DNA of 64,000 nt. Source: Ignavibacteria bacterium (GTDB lineage: Bacteria; Bacteroidota; Ignavibacteria; OLB7). This document shows positions 16,220 to 25,142 of the stretch, piece after piece. The stretch covers positions 496,001 through 560,000 of the forward strand of contig JACKAE010000003.1 of assembly GCA_020635205.1 (NCBI GenBank). The letters are read 5' to 3'. How positions within the stretch are numbered: the stretch's first letter is position 1; each line of letters starts with the position of its first letter. The notes under the pieces were generated by a model. The model was not told where the DNA came from. It made no database searches and was given only the letters and a program-made list of their open reading frames with translations. Made by a program: the position numbers and the translations under genes.

Positions 16220-16920
16220 CACCATTCAATTCCACCTAAGACAATCTGGTGAATCTCTTTGATCTCTTCGGTTGTTGGCAGTTCGCTTTCGCTGTATGGG
16301 AGGTGGGTCATCGTACACTCATACAGATTTTTTCGTGTGTAGAACAGACCAACACGAGTTACCGTCAGATTTGAGTCTGTAGTAAATGTGTAGGCTCCGA
16401 ACCGCTGACGCCCTAAGGCAAACTCTTCAGCATCGATCAACTGTGGCTGGAACCAATCGCTGATTCGTTCAATACGATCTTGATAATTCTTCTTCAATAA
16501 TCCCATCATTCCACCCCCGCGAAAGACATCTCCAATCTCGGTATCAAGAGGGATATTGCTAAAAATGACGGCCATTCTGTAGTCTGGATCACAAGCGACA
16601 GCAAAAATGTCGGGATTCCCAAATTGATTGGCATCCATTGCTATCCAGCCCTGCGGTAAGTGGGCACGCATATCACCCGCAGGCGAGTAGACGACATCGT
16701 CCGATAGTTCTATCAACGGTATCATCGACCAAAAATCTTCCACCTCTTCTTCCTCTTTCACCACCTCCTTCGGTGCAGCACACGAAAGGATGAACGTGGA
16801 GAGAAGAAGGGTCAGGAATATATCCTGCCAGAGCAGAGCGTCCCAGATTCGCGCCCCCCCCCCTCGTGCTCCTCTGCCAGTTGTTGCCACAGCATTCACT
16901 ACTTCCCCACTATTTTGCAT
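16219..16920 (-). CDS. Putative lipoprotein, unknown function
   Basis: I do not recognise the family. The start is set at the ATG at 16920 (233 aa), which overlaps the end of the upstream DUF1684 gene by 11 bases; an open extension further upstream runs through that gene in another frame. After a glycine-rich N-terminal stretch there is a hydrophobic run with a lipobox-like end (FILSC, Cys47) followed by a charged EEEEVE linker. A soluble domain follows with DMRAHLPQGWIAMDANQF and IERISDWFQPQ. The long region before the hydrophobic core is odd for a lipoprotein signal. It is coupled to PolX-like downstream by a one-base stop/start overlap, so the three genes form one operon. Confidence 0.65.
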   Translation of the reverse strand: MQNSGEVVNAVATTGRGARGGGARIWDALLWQDIFLTLLLSTFILSCAAPKEVVKEEEEVEDFWSMIPLIELSDDVVYSPAGDMRAHLPQGWIAMDANQFGNPDIFAVACDPDYRMAVIFSNIPLDTEIGDVFRGGGMMGLLKKNYQDRIERISDWFQPQLIDAEEFALGRQRFGAYTFTTDSNLTVTRVGLFYTRKNLYECTMTHLPYSESELPTTEEIKEIHQIVLGGIEW

Positions 16921-17698
16921 AGGCCTTTTCTCCTGCCTGAATCGGCACTGGGAGATAATTTTCACGGGGAACGAGAGGACAACTCCAATCTTCACTATAT
17001 GCGCAGTAGGGATTATAGGCTTCATTAAAGTCAAGCTGAGACGTACTCTCCAGTAGATCTACGGGCAGGTCGATATATCTCCCCCCAGCATATGTCTGGA
17101 TTGAATTACTTTCATCACCGAAGGGGATAAAGAGACTGCCGTGTGGCGGAACACTTTCAAATGCTGTTAACTGTAGTGAATCATCCCCGATAACGAAGTG
17201 AAGTCTGCCAACGCGAGACATTTTGCGAGCTTCGCCGGTAGAGGTTCCGATAGTTACGCTCTCCTTTTCCTCGAAACGCTCGAAACGGACGTCAACGCGG
17301 TAGCTGATATCAGGGGAATAGTACGAGAGACCCGAGAAACCACTCCGTTTCTCTTCGGGTAGTGGAGAATCTTTCCCGGCAAACATCCGATCTTTTTCCA
17401 CTCTCCCTTCGACTATTCTCTCCTGCCAGCCAGAAAACTGCCGGGAGTGTTCACCCTTCTGTTCTCTATTATTCTTCATTCCCTGATCTTTTCCACATCC
17501 TACTATTAGAAGTGCGACCACCAAACATCCTGCAACTGTCACGCAGGTAACCCAGAGAAGAGAGTGATATTCTCTACGTTGTTTCGGACTGACACGGCAT
17601 AACTGGAGAATTCTCTCCAGACCATCTAACAATATTTTTTTCACACGAAACCAGAAGTGATACGTCTCTACGCGCAATTCAGAGTCGATTTTCTTCAC
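16910..17698 (-). CDS. DUF1684-family lipoprotein
   Basis: The 262-residue product ends with the signature of DUF1684: a tyrosine-rich strand region, GGRYIDLPVD, then DFNEAYNPYCAYS (223-235) and CPLVPRENYLPVPIQAGEKAY. The function of this family is unknown. A hydrophobic segment at 49-67 ends in IVGC (Cys68), so the protein is probably a lipoprotein or is membrane anchored; the 48 residues before it suggest that translation might begin further downstream than the ATG at 17698. It is the first gene of the lipoprotein/PolX-like operon and diverges from the TPR gene at 17903. Confidence 0.8.
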   Translation of the reverse strand: MKKIDSELRVETYHFWFRVKKILLDGLERILQLCRVSPKQRREYHSLLWVTCVTVAGCLVVALLIVGCGKDQGMKNNREQKGEHSRQFSGWQERIVEGRVEKDRMFAGKDSPLPEEKRSGFSGLSYYSPDISYRVDVRFERFEEKESVTIGTSTGEARKMSRVGRLHFVIGDDSLQLTAFESVPPHGSLFIPFGDESNSIQTYAGGRYIDLPVDLLESTSQLDFNEAYNPYCAYSEDWSCPLVPRENYLPVPIQAGEKAYAK

Positions 17699-17902
17699 AA
17701 TCAGACGGCACGAACGGCCGTTAGCGGCAACTTACAAAATCCGATAGTGCCGATACGTTCCGTCGCGTAATTGCAGAGATCAAGTAAGTAGACGAAATTC
17801 CCCTTGCACGGTGACGGCGTCATCCGTTAGTTTGCCCCGATCCGGAATGTCCGGCTCGAGAGATCACTCCCCCACTTTTTGGAATTGAAGGTATCCGTCT
17901 TG

Positions 17903-19321
17903 ATGGATTTTTTTGATATACATAACGAATTCAACGAAGAGTTTGATGGTGAGAACCGCGAGGAGATGTTGCGGCGATTTCGCAAGGCGATCTCTGAGGG
18001 GAAAGAGAATTCTGGCTTTTCTGACCCTGATCTCTTAGAAGAACTTGTCGAGCAGTGTATTGACGATGGTTCTTTTGCCGAAGGGCTTCGCTATTGTGAG
18101 AAGTGGACAACCTATGCTCCCTACAACTATATTGCATGGCTTCGAAAGGGGATGTTGCTGACAGGACTGGACAGAGCCGAAGAGGGGCTAATCTGTTTAG
18201 AGCGAGCAGAAACGTTGCACCCAAACGACATCGAGGTAGTAATCCAGCGAGGGATTACCTACGATGTGATGGGGCATTCTGAGGAGGCCATCGAGCAGTT
18301 TACTCAGGCAATGGAGAGAGAGCCAGAACACCCCGAACTTCTCTTTAACTATGGCCTCGCCTTACAACATGCGGATCGACTTGAGGAGGGGCTGCATGTC
18401 TTCCGTTCTCTCCTTCGCCACGAGGAGTACGTTATTGACTGTTGGTACGAGATCGGCTACTGCTACGACCTTCTGGAAAAGTATGCCGACGCTATCAGCG
18501 CATACGATAAACATCTCGACCTGGATCCCTACAACGCGAATGCTTGGTACAACCGAGGCATTGCCCTAAGTCGACTTGGGCGACTCCGCAAAGGAATCGA
18601 CAGCTACGACATGGCACTTGCCATCAACGAATCGTTTCCAGATGCTTGGTACAACCGGGGGAACAACTTAGCTGCACTCGGGCGACTGAACGAAGCTATT
18701 GAATGCTATCGCGAGGTGCTCCGCTACGAGCCGTTCGATATTTCGTCGTGGAATAACCTTGGGATTGCCTTCGAAGAATTAGGAGAATTCGAGGAGGCAA
18801 CCGCAGCCTTCCGATCTGTGATCCGTCAAGATCCCGCCCACCAGAGTGCCCGCATCGGCTTAGCAACCTGTCTGGATGCGATGGAAGAGTACGACGAAGC
18901 ATTGAAGCACTACAACCGTCTGCTCCGCGAACGCCCGGAAGATGCTGATCTCTGGTTTGCTCGAGGTGACCTTCTCTACAACACAGAGCAGTTCAAGAAA
19001 GCCGAGGAATCTTACCGGAAGGCACTATCAATTGAGATGAAAGATCCTGAATGTTGGTATGCGCTGGGGCAAGTTCTCTATGCTCAGGAACAATATAGTG
19101 AGTCGATTACTCCGTTCGAACAAGCTGAAGCATTAGCCCCTGATTGGGGAGGCTCCTACTATGGCAAAGCCCGTGCCTTCTATGTGCTGGAACGGTTCAC
19201 CGAGTCTGCACAGTCACTCGCACGCACCATTGAGCTTGCACCTGAACTGGGAGCAGAGTTTTTTCTCGAGTTTCCTGATGCCCGTAGCCACAAAGAGCTG
19301 GGCAGATATGCAAAAGGATAG
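17903..19321 (+). CDS. Tetratricopeptide-repeat protein
   Basis: The start is at the ATG at 17903, with a GAAGG Shine-Dalgarno-like run upstream; a TTG eight codons earlier is less likely. The 472-residue protein is almost entirely TPR repeats, roughly eleven or twelve 34-residue units (for example NANAWYNRGIALSRLGR, FPDAWYNRGNNLAALGR, DPECWYALGQVLYAQEQ), preceded by an acidic N-terminal segment. There is no signal peptide or membrane helix, so it is likely a cytoplasmic scaffold. Its glycosyltransferase neighbour starts 72 bp downstream, and folB/folK follow, so they may share a transcript. The partner proteins cannot be told from sequence. Confidence 0.9.
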   Translation: MDFFDIHNEFNEEFDGENREEMLRRFRKAISEGKENSGFSDPDLLEELVEQCIDDGSFAEGLRYCEKWTTYAPYNYIAWLRKGMLLTGLDRAEEGLICLERAETLHPNDIEVVIQRGITYDVMGHSEEAIEQFTQAMEREPEHPELLFNYGLALQHADRLEEGLHVFRSLLRHEEYVIDCWYEIGYCYDLLEKYADAISAYDKHLDLDPYNANAWYNRGIALSRLGRLRKGIDSYDMALAINESFPDAWYNRGNNLAALGRLNEAIECYREVLRYEPFDISSWNNLGIAFEELGEFEEATAAFRSVIRQDPAHQSARIGLATCLDAMEEYDEALKHYNRLLRERPEDADLWFARGDLLYNTEQFKKAEESYRKALSIEMKDPECWYALGQVLYAQEQYSESITPFEQAEALAPDWGGSYYGKARAFYVLERFTESAQSLARTIELAPELGAEFFLEFPDARSHKELGRYAKG

Positions 19322-19393
19322 GAACAGACTATATTTCCATTCGAACTGCACTCACAGATACAGCACAAATTTTTCTGCACTCAAGTTGATTTC

Positions 19394-20437
19394 ATGGGGG
19401 TAAGAACATCGGGGTTAGATAGAGAAGAGCGGGATAAACTGGACACTCTGGAGAAGGAGCTGCCGAGTATAGCAGTCGGCGTTCTGAACTACAACCGTGC
19501 CGACGAAGTAGTTGACGCACTCCGGACACTTTCGGCAATCAACTATCCCCCAGAGCAACTCCGCCTTGTTCTTCTGGATAACGCAAGCTCGGATAACTCA
19601 GTTGAGCGAATCGTAGAAGAGTTTGGTGATCGGGTAGAAATACTCCAGATGAAGCGGAATATCGGCCCGGTTGCCCGCAACTACGTGATGCTCAACCGCT
19701 CCGAAGATTACGTTTTCATGTTCGACGAAGATTGCCGCCCAGAACATCCCGACACGATAGCGAATGTTGTGAAGTTTATGGAGACAGAACCGGAGTTCGG
19801 TGCGCTCTGTTTTTCATGCTGGAATCCCCGCCTTGGCATTCGAGAGTTCGGGCATCCCGGAACTCACTATCGGAAGAGGTGGCCGGGAGGAACCTACGAG
19901 GGGATGTATGTGATCGGAGCCGGAATGTGCTTTCGTCGGAGTGCCGTGGAGAAGATTGAAGGATATGACGAACGCCTCTTTTGGGGAGGAGAAGAGCTTG
20001 ACTTAGGACTGGAACTTCTCCGCAACAACATCCGAATTGCCTTCCACCTTGACTTTGTGCTCGTCCACAATCAGGCACGTCAGGCACACACCTCGAAGCG
20101 GGCCGCCGAGCTTGACATGCGGAATAATATATGGATAGCTGTCCGCCGTTTTCCTCTCCTCCTCTCCCCACTTGTCCTCTTCTTTGCCATCGGACGCCGT
20201 ATTGGCATTGCTATACTAAAAAGAGATACGATCAGATTAGTTGGATATCTACGTGGAATCCGCTCGGCTTTGGTTCGGCTACCCGAGTTTCTCGCCACTC
20301 GCCGTCCGGTACGCTTCGCTCAACTAATAGCCCATCGCCGCTGGTTCAAGCAGATGTTTTACGCCCCCCGCAACTACGCAGCCTCACACAAACGGGCAAT
20401 CGAAACCATCTTACAACCACATAGCGATAACTCCTGA
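19394..20437 (+). CDS. Family 2 glycosyltransferase
   Basis: The 347-residue protein has the GT-A fold of GT2 enzymes, which use nucleotide-sugars to build cell-surface glycans. The nucleotide-binding start is IAVGVLNYNRADEVVDALRT (26-45), and the metal-binding DxD is DED (111-113) in FMFDEDCRPEH. The acceptor-side WGGEELDLGLELL motif resembles the ED-x-D/E region of rhamnosyl-type GT2s. A hydrophobic stretch near LLLSPLVLFFAIGRRIGIAIL may bind the membrane. It lies 9 bp before folB, but that spacing only shows co-transcription. No polysaccharide cluster surrounds it, so its product is unknown. Confidence 0.88.
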   Translation: MGVRTSGLDREERDKLDTLEKELPSIAVGVLNYNRADEVVDALRTLSAINYPPEQLRLVLLDNASSDNSVERIVEEFGDRVEILQMKRNIGPVARNYVMLNRSEDYVFMFDEDCRPEHPDTIANVVKFMETEPEFGALCFSCWNPRLGIREFGHPGTHYRKRWPGGTYEGMYVIGAGMCFRRSAVEKIEGYDERLFWGGEELDLGLELLRNNIRIAFHLDFVLVHNQARQAHTSKRAAELDMRNNIWIAVRRFPLLLSPLVLFFAIGRRIGIAILKRDTIRLVGYLRGIRSALVRLPEFLATRRPVRFAQLIAHRRWFKQMFYAPRNYAASHKRAIETILQPHSDNS

Positions 20438-20446
20438 CAGAACTCA

Positions 20447-20818
20447 ATGAAACAGACAACAATCCGAATCCTCGGTGCTCAGGTTTATGCCCACCACGGC
20501 GTGGGTGCAGCCGAGCAGGAACTTGGGGGGCGCTACAGCTTCGATTTGGAAATGGAGACCAATATTTCCCGGGCGGCTGCAAGTGATAATTTGCAGGATA
20601 CGGTCGACTACGTGGCGGTCTATGAAATCGCTCACGATGTGATCGTTAACACCAAGCGTCGATTGTTGGAATCAATTGTTGCGCAGATTGCTGAGGCAGT
20701 GCTCGCATCCTTTCCGCAAATCCTTACGGCAACTATTCGACTCCGAAAACTTCGCGCTCCAATTCATGGAGTTCTGGAGGCAGTTGAGGTGGAGCATCGA
20801 GTCCAGAGAGAAGGTTAG
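20447..20818 (+). CDS. folB: Dihydroneopterin aldolase
   Basis: FolB cleaves dihydroneopterin to 6-hydroxymethyl-dihydropterin and glycolaldehyde in folate synthesis. At 123 aa it has the normal length. Conserved blocks are RILGAQVYAHHGVGAAEQELGG, with the YAHHG motif at about residues 14-18, DTVDYVAVYE near 51-60, and LLESIVAQIAEAVL with the ESI-A helix near 74-77, followed by the KLRAPIHG strand. folK is 22 bp downstream, and the two catalyse consecutive steps, so the pair is an operon. The preceding glycosyltransferase is only 9 bp away. Confidence 0.95.
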   Translation: MKQTTIRILGAQVYAHHGVGAAEQELGGRYSFDLEMETNISRAAASDNLQDTVDYVAVYEIAHDVIVNTKRRLLESIVAQIAEAVLASFPQILTATIRLRKLRAPIHGVLEAVEVEHRVQREG

Positions 20819-20840
20819 AGAACAGATAGTTATATAGTTA

Positions 20841-21356
20841 ATGGTGAAGAGAACACATAGTGGAGAGCCAATCCTGGCTTGGTTAGGACTTGGGGCAAAT
20901 TTAGGAGATCGTGCCGCCACAATTCGACGAAGTCTCGAGGCGATAGGAAGTCTTCCAGAGACTACCCTCACCCAAGTCTCTTCCCTCTACCTCACCCCTC
21001 CACTCGGCCCTCCAGACCAACCAGAGTATATCAACTGCGTTGCGCAGATTGAGACAACGCTCCCCCCACTCCAACTCCTGCAGAAGCTGAAAGCCGTTGA
21101 GAAGAGTTTAGGGCGAAAAGAACGGGAACGGTGGCGAGAGCGGGAGATCGACATTGACATTCTCTTCTATGGGGATAAAATTGTTCAACAGGAGAGCTTA
21201 CAGATACCCCACCCCGAGCTTCAGAATCGTCCCTTTGTCCTCGTCCCCTTAGCAGAAATCACCCCCGAGCTACTACACCCTATCCTAAAGAAGAAGGTTG
21301 CCGAGCTATTACTATTAATTGATGTGGAAGGGGTGGTGAAGTGGGGAGAAAATTGA
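20841..21356 (+). CDS. folK: 2-amino-4-hydroxy-6-hydroxymethyldihydropteridine diphosphokinase
   Basis: FolK transfers pyrophosphate from ATP to hydroxymethyl-dihydropterin, the step after FolB. The 171-residue protein shows the HPPK signature: LGLGANLGDR at about 15-24, SLYLTPPLGPPDQPEYINCV, the catalytic loop RERWREREIDIDILFYGD containing the two metal-binding aspartates, and HPELQNRPFVLVPLAEI. It is the last gene of the folB-folK pair. A typical family member is about 160 residues, so this one is complete. Confidence 0.95.
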   Translation: MVKRTHSGEPILAWLGLGANLGDRAATIRRSLEAIGSLPETTLTQVSSLYLTPPLGPPDQPEYINCVAQIETTLPPLQLLQKLKAVEKSLGRKERERWREREIDIDILFYGDKIVQQESLQIPHPELQNRPFVLVPLAEITPELLHPILKKKVAELLLLIDVEGVVKWGEN

Positions 21357-21416
21357 CCAATCTTGCTAAGAGATTTGCAGAGTATCAACAATCTCCTCCC
21401 CTATAAAAGTAAGGTG

Positions 21417-21424
21417 TATCTTTG
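21417..21424 (+). promoter_or_regulatory. Possible -7 box (TATCTTTG)
   Basis: TATCTTTG matches the Bacteroidota -7 consensus TAnnTTTG exactly and lies about 90 bases before the small membrane protein. No convincing TTTG/TTG is seen at -33, so this rests on one half-site. Confidence 0.3.
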
Positions 21425-21514
21425 CTCTGTAGAAGGTGAGATTACCTTCAGCTTTAATTTGCAACCTTGATACTTGAACAACCCCAGAGTCCAAATTCAT
21501 ACTGACGACCTCTG

Positions 21515-21721
21515 ATGCGCTTCATCTGGTACATAGCATTCTCTGTTGCTCTCTGGTATCTCAGCAAAGCTGTGATGCGGCACTATCTTTCGAATAACAG
21601 TAGTCAACGGAAATCTGGGGAGGAAGAGAATAGACGTTCGCAGACAAGGCGAGAGATGCCAACTTCTTCAGATATCCCCTACAACAATGTGCGTGACGCA
21701 AACTATCGAGATGTCGAGTAA
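21515..21721 (+). CDS. Small single-helix membrane protein
   Basis: The 68-residue product has one N-terminal membrane segment (FIWYIAFSVALWYLSKAVM), then a highly charged, serine-rich tail ending in SSDIPYNNVRDANYRDVE. Small Bacteroidota membrane proteins with an acidic terminal motif of this kind are often annotated as hypothetical; I do not recognise a named family. A possible -7 box lies upstream. It stands alone between folK and ppx, and I call it on the evidence of the membrane segment, coding-like composition and clean start. Confidence 0.55.
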   Translation: MRFIWYIAFSVALWYLSKAVMRHYLSNNSSQRKSGEEENRRSQTRREMPTSSDIPYNNVRDANYRDVE

Positions 21722-21799
21722 CTAAATTCCAGAGATCGAGCAGCAGAGAACCAACACGAACTGTCGGGAGTCCACTCCCCTATGTTTCCACTCTACGCC

Positions 21800-21830
21800 T
21801 TTTGAATTTTTCATTTTGAATTTTGAATTT
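21800..21830. repeat. AT-rich gene-flanking repeat containing the ppx start codon
   Basis: This copy (TTTTGAATTTTTCATTTTGA then ATTTTGAATTT) reads in the same sense as the 5' copies of the minus-strand genes relative to the gene it precedes. It supplies the TTG start codon and first codons of the Ppx/GppA gene. Confidence 0.7.
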
Positions 21831-23382
21831 CTCCTTGACTACTTCAAATCTTGCAGCCATTGACGTTGGCACGAACAGCTTCCACCTTGTCGTGGTCAAG
21901 CTGTTGCCAGATGACCGATTCACCGTTCTGAACAAAGAGAAAATTATCGTCCGCCTCGGTGAGAGTGCAAAGCAGATTAAGCATTTAACTGAGGAGGCGA
22001 TGGATCGAGGTGTTGAGGCGATGAAACTCTTCAGACTTGTAGCTGAGCGGATGGAAGCTCCGGTTCGGGCTGTTGCAACGAGTGCCGTGCGTGAGGCACG
22101 CAACGGAGAGGAGTTTATTGAGCGCGTTCTGGAGGCAACCGGAATTGAGGTTGAAGTAGTCTCCGGGTTTGAGGAGGCGCGACTGATTTACTTAGGAGTG
22201 ATACAAGCACTTCCAGTATTCGACGACCGCGTTGCCCTCTTCGACATTGGGGGTGGGAGCACGGAAATTTTGGTTGGAGAGAGAGGAAAACCACTCTACG
22301 CGAACAGCTTCAAACTTGGCGCAATTCGCATGACCCAACGATTCTTCCCGAACGAAGCAATTACTGAGGATGAAGCCGAAGCACTCCGTCTCTTCGTTCG
22401 AGGGGAACTCTACTTTGCCTCGCAAGAAGTGCGTAGCCGTAAGCCCTCATCCCTGATTGCCAGCAGCGGAACGGCGCAGACAATTGCTGCAATGGTATTG
22501 ACTGAGCGCGGAGAGACAATTCCTGATTCCTTGAATGATGTCCGCATTGCTCGAAGCGAGGCAAAGAAAGTGGTCAAACAAATCTTGAAAGCGAAAAGTT
22601 TTTCGGAGCGAGCAAAACTTCCCGGCTGCGATCCCCGGCGGGCAGACATTGTAGCTGCGGGTGGAATTGTTCTGGAGACTGTAATGGAAGAGCTTGGCTT
22701 CAACGAGTTCACAATTAGCAGTTATGCCCTCCGGGAGGGAATCATCCTCGATACGATTCGGAAGAATGCCGAGGCAGAGGGGGGAACCCCGGCACACCTC
22801 TCAGACCTTCGGTACGAAACCGTAATGAAGATCGGCAGAACGTACAACTTCGATGAGGAGCATGGACTCCACGTTGCAAAGCTTGCTCTTCGCCTCTACG
22901 ATGATCTGATTCCGCTCCACAATTTGGGAGATGATTCCCGCGAACTTCTGGAGGCCGCAGCCATCCTCCACGACATTGGCTACTATATTTCGCACGCTGC
23001 CCACCACAAACATGCTCTCTACCTTATCCTGAACAGCGAAATGTTAGGCTTCAACGACGAAGAGATCGCTTTGATTGCAAACGTTGCCCGCTATCACCGC
23101 AAATCCCACCCTAAAACACGACACCCAGAATTCGCCCAATTGAATAAAGGTGACCAAGAGAGAGTGCGGATACTGTCAGGAATTCTCCGAATTGCCGACG
23201 GACTGGATAGGACACACCGAGGAATTGTTGAGAACATTTCGCTTGTTCTGGGTGAAAGAAAGATTCTTCTAATTCCTGAAACAGCACCGAAAGCCGACGC
23301 AACGTTTGAATATTGGAGCATGGAACGGAAAAAAGAGCTGCTTGAAGAAAACATCGGACGGGTAATTCAGCTAAAAATATAG
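21823..23382 (+). CDS. Exopolyphosphatase / pppGpp phosphohydrolase (Ppx/GppA) with HD domain
   Basis: Ppx/GppA enzymes cleave inorganic polyphosphate or convert pppGpp to ppGpp. The 519-residue protein has the two ASKHA-fold domains, with LAAIDVGTNSFHLVVVKL near 10-27 and the phosphate-binding DIGGGSTEI near 140, followed by an HD-type C-terminal domain (LHDIGYYISHAAHHKHAL, His384 region). Length is as for E. coli Ppx (513). No ATG gives the complete first motif; the start is a TTG, either at 21823 inside the AT-rich repeat or at 21835 just after it. Whether polyphosphate or pppGpp is the real substrate cannot be told. It is monocistronic as far as visible. Confidence 0.92.
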   Translation: MNFSLTTSNLAAIDVGTNSFHLVVVKLLPDDRFTVLNKEKIIVRLGESAKQIKHLTEEAMDRGVEAMKLFRLVAERMEAPVRAVATSAVREARNGEEFIERVLEATGIEVEVVSGFEEARLIYLGVIQALPVFDDRVALFDIGGGSTEILVGERGKPLYANSFKLGAIRMTQRFFPNEAITEDEAEALRLFVRGELYFASQEVRSRKPSSLIASSGTAQTIAAMVLTERGETIPDSLNDVRIARSEAKKVVKQILKAKSFSERAKLPGCDPRRADIVAAGGIVLETVMEELGFNEFTISSYALREGIILDTIRKNAEAEGGTPAHLSDLRYETVMKIGRTYNFDEEHGLHVAKLALRLYDDLIPLHNLGDDSRELLEAAAILHDIGYYISHAAHHKHALYLILNSEMLGFNDEEIALIANVARYHRKSHPKTRHPEFAQLNKGDQERVRILSGILRIADGLDRTHRGIVENISLVLGERKILLIPETAPKADATFEYWSMERKKELLEENIGRVIQLKI

Positions 23383-23511
23383 CTCTAAACTGATCTTGGA
23401 GTTCTTATATAAAACCGACATAGGTAAAGATTTTTACCCTAAATCCTTGCAATCTCCAATTTTCTTAATCGGCATTAGCTCCGTTAAAACCGTTGAAAAG
23501 GGTGGCTTTTA

Positions 23512-23539
23512 TTGTTCCGATAAAAAAATGGTAACTTTG
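23512..23539 (+). promoter_or_regulatory. Bacteroidota-type promoter of the T9SS protein gene
   Basis: TTG at 23512-23514 and TAACTTTG at 23532-23539 are separated by 17 bases, matching the Bacteroidota promoter (TTG/TTTG at -33, TAnnTTTG at -7). It lies about 125 bases before the ATG at 23665. Confidence 0.6.
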
Positions 23540-23664
23540 TCTGCTTTCGATGGTTTTTCTTTGCGGTATATTGCTCCCTTCGTAAGAAGTACATTTCAAT
23601 AATCATCGAAAACCAGCTGTTGAGTATTCACACACTATCAACCATAATCGTTTCCGAGGAAAAC

Positions 23665-24948
23665 ATGAGAAAATTTATTCTTTCTGCAGCAGTGCTGCTT
23701 CTTTCTGTGCCCAACCTGATGGCACAGGATGAAGGTCAATTCGGGTGGGATTCCCACATCATTAACCGCACAGGAACTGAGGTAACTCCGAATGGTAACT
23801 TCCGAGTTGACTCTAACCGCTTTGATATGACTGTGCCGATGTATATCGGTGATGCAACTGATGGTTTTACGGTGAGAGGAGTAGGCCAGATATTAGCTCC
23901 ACGTTGGTCATACCCTGTTTTTAAGGATGAGTATACGGGAAACACATCTGAGTCGACCGACTTTATCAACGATCCAACCAGTCGGGATGTAGACTACATC
24001 AATCAGTTCAAGGGTGTACAGAACTGGCAGTTAACAGATATCCGCTTCAGCCTGTTCCAGAACTCGAACATCTCGACGACTACGCCAGCCGCTCAGGTTG
24101 CCTTCTTCCGGATGAACACTGACTACTCAGCAGCCCGGAACCGTGATAGCCTTATTGTGTGGACACGTGACGTCTTAGATGCATCACAAATCACTACAAA
24201 TGATCTTCCGTATGTCTTAGATGGTGCAGCATTAGATGGTACCGTTGACGACAGAGGCGCAATTGTTCCGACAATTATCAGCTTCGACCCACCACTCGAT
24301 TTCACAAAAGAGCAGTCGGTTATGATGCTCTACATCAATGACTTTGCCGATACGGTCCACCAGCCAATCGGTGGTGAAACAGATATGCGCGATTGGCAGC
24401 GGATGATTGGCTATTTCGAGTACAGAGATGGCAGAGGCTTTACAGGCGACACCGCACTTAGGAACCCTGTCCCGAACGCTATGGCAACTGGTGTCTACAT
24501 GCGCCGCCCATTAAATGGTACATCTGCTAACGACACAGTTATCAAAACCTTCTCGTTGAATGTGGGGGGAATTCCTGCACGGATGAACTTCAACGTACAG
24601 TGGGTTGGCAACGTTGAGTTGCTTGAGACCGATATCCCAGAGATTGCCTCCAGCGTCAAGTACTACTTTGGCGTCGATGCAGGGGAGCAAGGCTTGCAGA
24701 ACGTGATGCCGAACCCGGCTCGCGAAGAGGCGACAATACCTTTCTCGTTGGCAGAGACCTCGAACGTTACGCTCGAACTCTATACGGTTGATGGACAGAA
24801 GGTAGAGACCCTTTTAAAAGACAAACGCTATGTAGAGGGTAAGTATACTGTCCACATCAATTCCAGCGACCTTCAGAGTGGGGCATACCTCGTTCGCATG
24901 ACGGCGAATGAGAAGGTGTACTCGATGAAGTTCAACGTTACGAAGTAA
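23665..24948 (+). CDS. T9SS-secreted protein with type A sorting domain, unknown function
   Basis: The start is the ATG at 23665 (427 aa). The signal peptide MRKFILSAAVLLLSVPNLMAQ would be cut after AQ. The mature part (about 25-340) is not recognised; it contains strand-rich segments and many short acidic loops. The last 80 residues are a Por-secretion-system C-terminal sorting domain: NVMPNPAREEATIPFSL, VTLELYTVDGQKVETLL and GAYLVRMTANEKVYSMKFNV. Such proteins cross the outer membrane by the type IX machinery and are either released or attached to A-LPS. A Bacteroidota-type promoter precedes it and a hairpin follows. Confidence 0.85.
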   Translation: MRKFILSAAVLLLSVPNLMAQDEGQFGWDSHIINRTGTEVTPNGNFRVDSNRFDMTVPMYIGDATDGFTVRGVGQILAPRWSYPVFKDEYTGNTSESTDFINDPTSRDVDYINQFKGVQNWQLTDIRFSLFQNSNISTTTPAAQVAFFRMNTDYSAARNRDSLIVWTRDVLDASQITTNDLPYVLDGAALDGTVDDRGAIVPTIISFDPPLDFTKEQSVMMLYINDFADTVHQPIGGETDMRDWQRMIGYFEYRDGRGFTGDTALRNPVPNAMATGVYMRRPLNGTSANDTVIKTFSLNVGGIPARMNFNVQWVGNVELLETDIPEIASSVKYYFGVDAGEQGLQNVMPNPAREEATIPFSLAETSNVTLELYTVDGQKVETLLKDKRYVEGKYTVHINSSDLQSGAYLVRMTANEKVYSMKFNVTK

Positions 24949-24985
24949 CCTTCGCTGCAAGGCAGCATTCAACTTTAGGATTATA

Positions 24986-25017
24986 CAACGCCCGTCGGGA
25001 GATCTCCGGCGGGCGTT
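24986..25017 (+). terminator. Hairpin terminator after the T9SS gene
   Basis: CAACGCCCGTCGG pairs with CCGGCGGGCGTTG (one G-T pair) around GAGATCT. The following T-run is weak (GCTGTTT), so termination may be partial. It lies about 40 bases after the stop codon. Confidence 0.65.
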
Positions 25018-25142
25018 GCTGTTTCCGGTTCTTCACTTGGCTACACACTTTGCTCCCTCGGTTAATCCTCTGTTTCCTCTCGCGGTCATCTCCCCCACTC
25101 AGTCACTCAGTAATCAAAAATGCAAACGAGAAGGGAGGTTCT

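Noticed and set aside
23396..23602. 68-residue plus-strand frame after ppx
   Set aside because: It overlaps the recognised promoter of the T9SS gene and has no family features.
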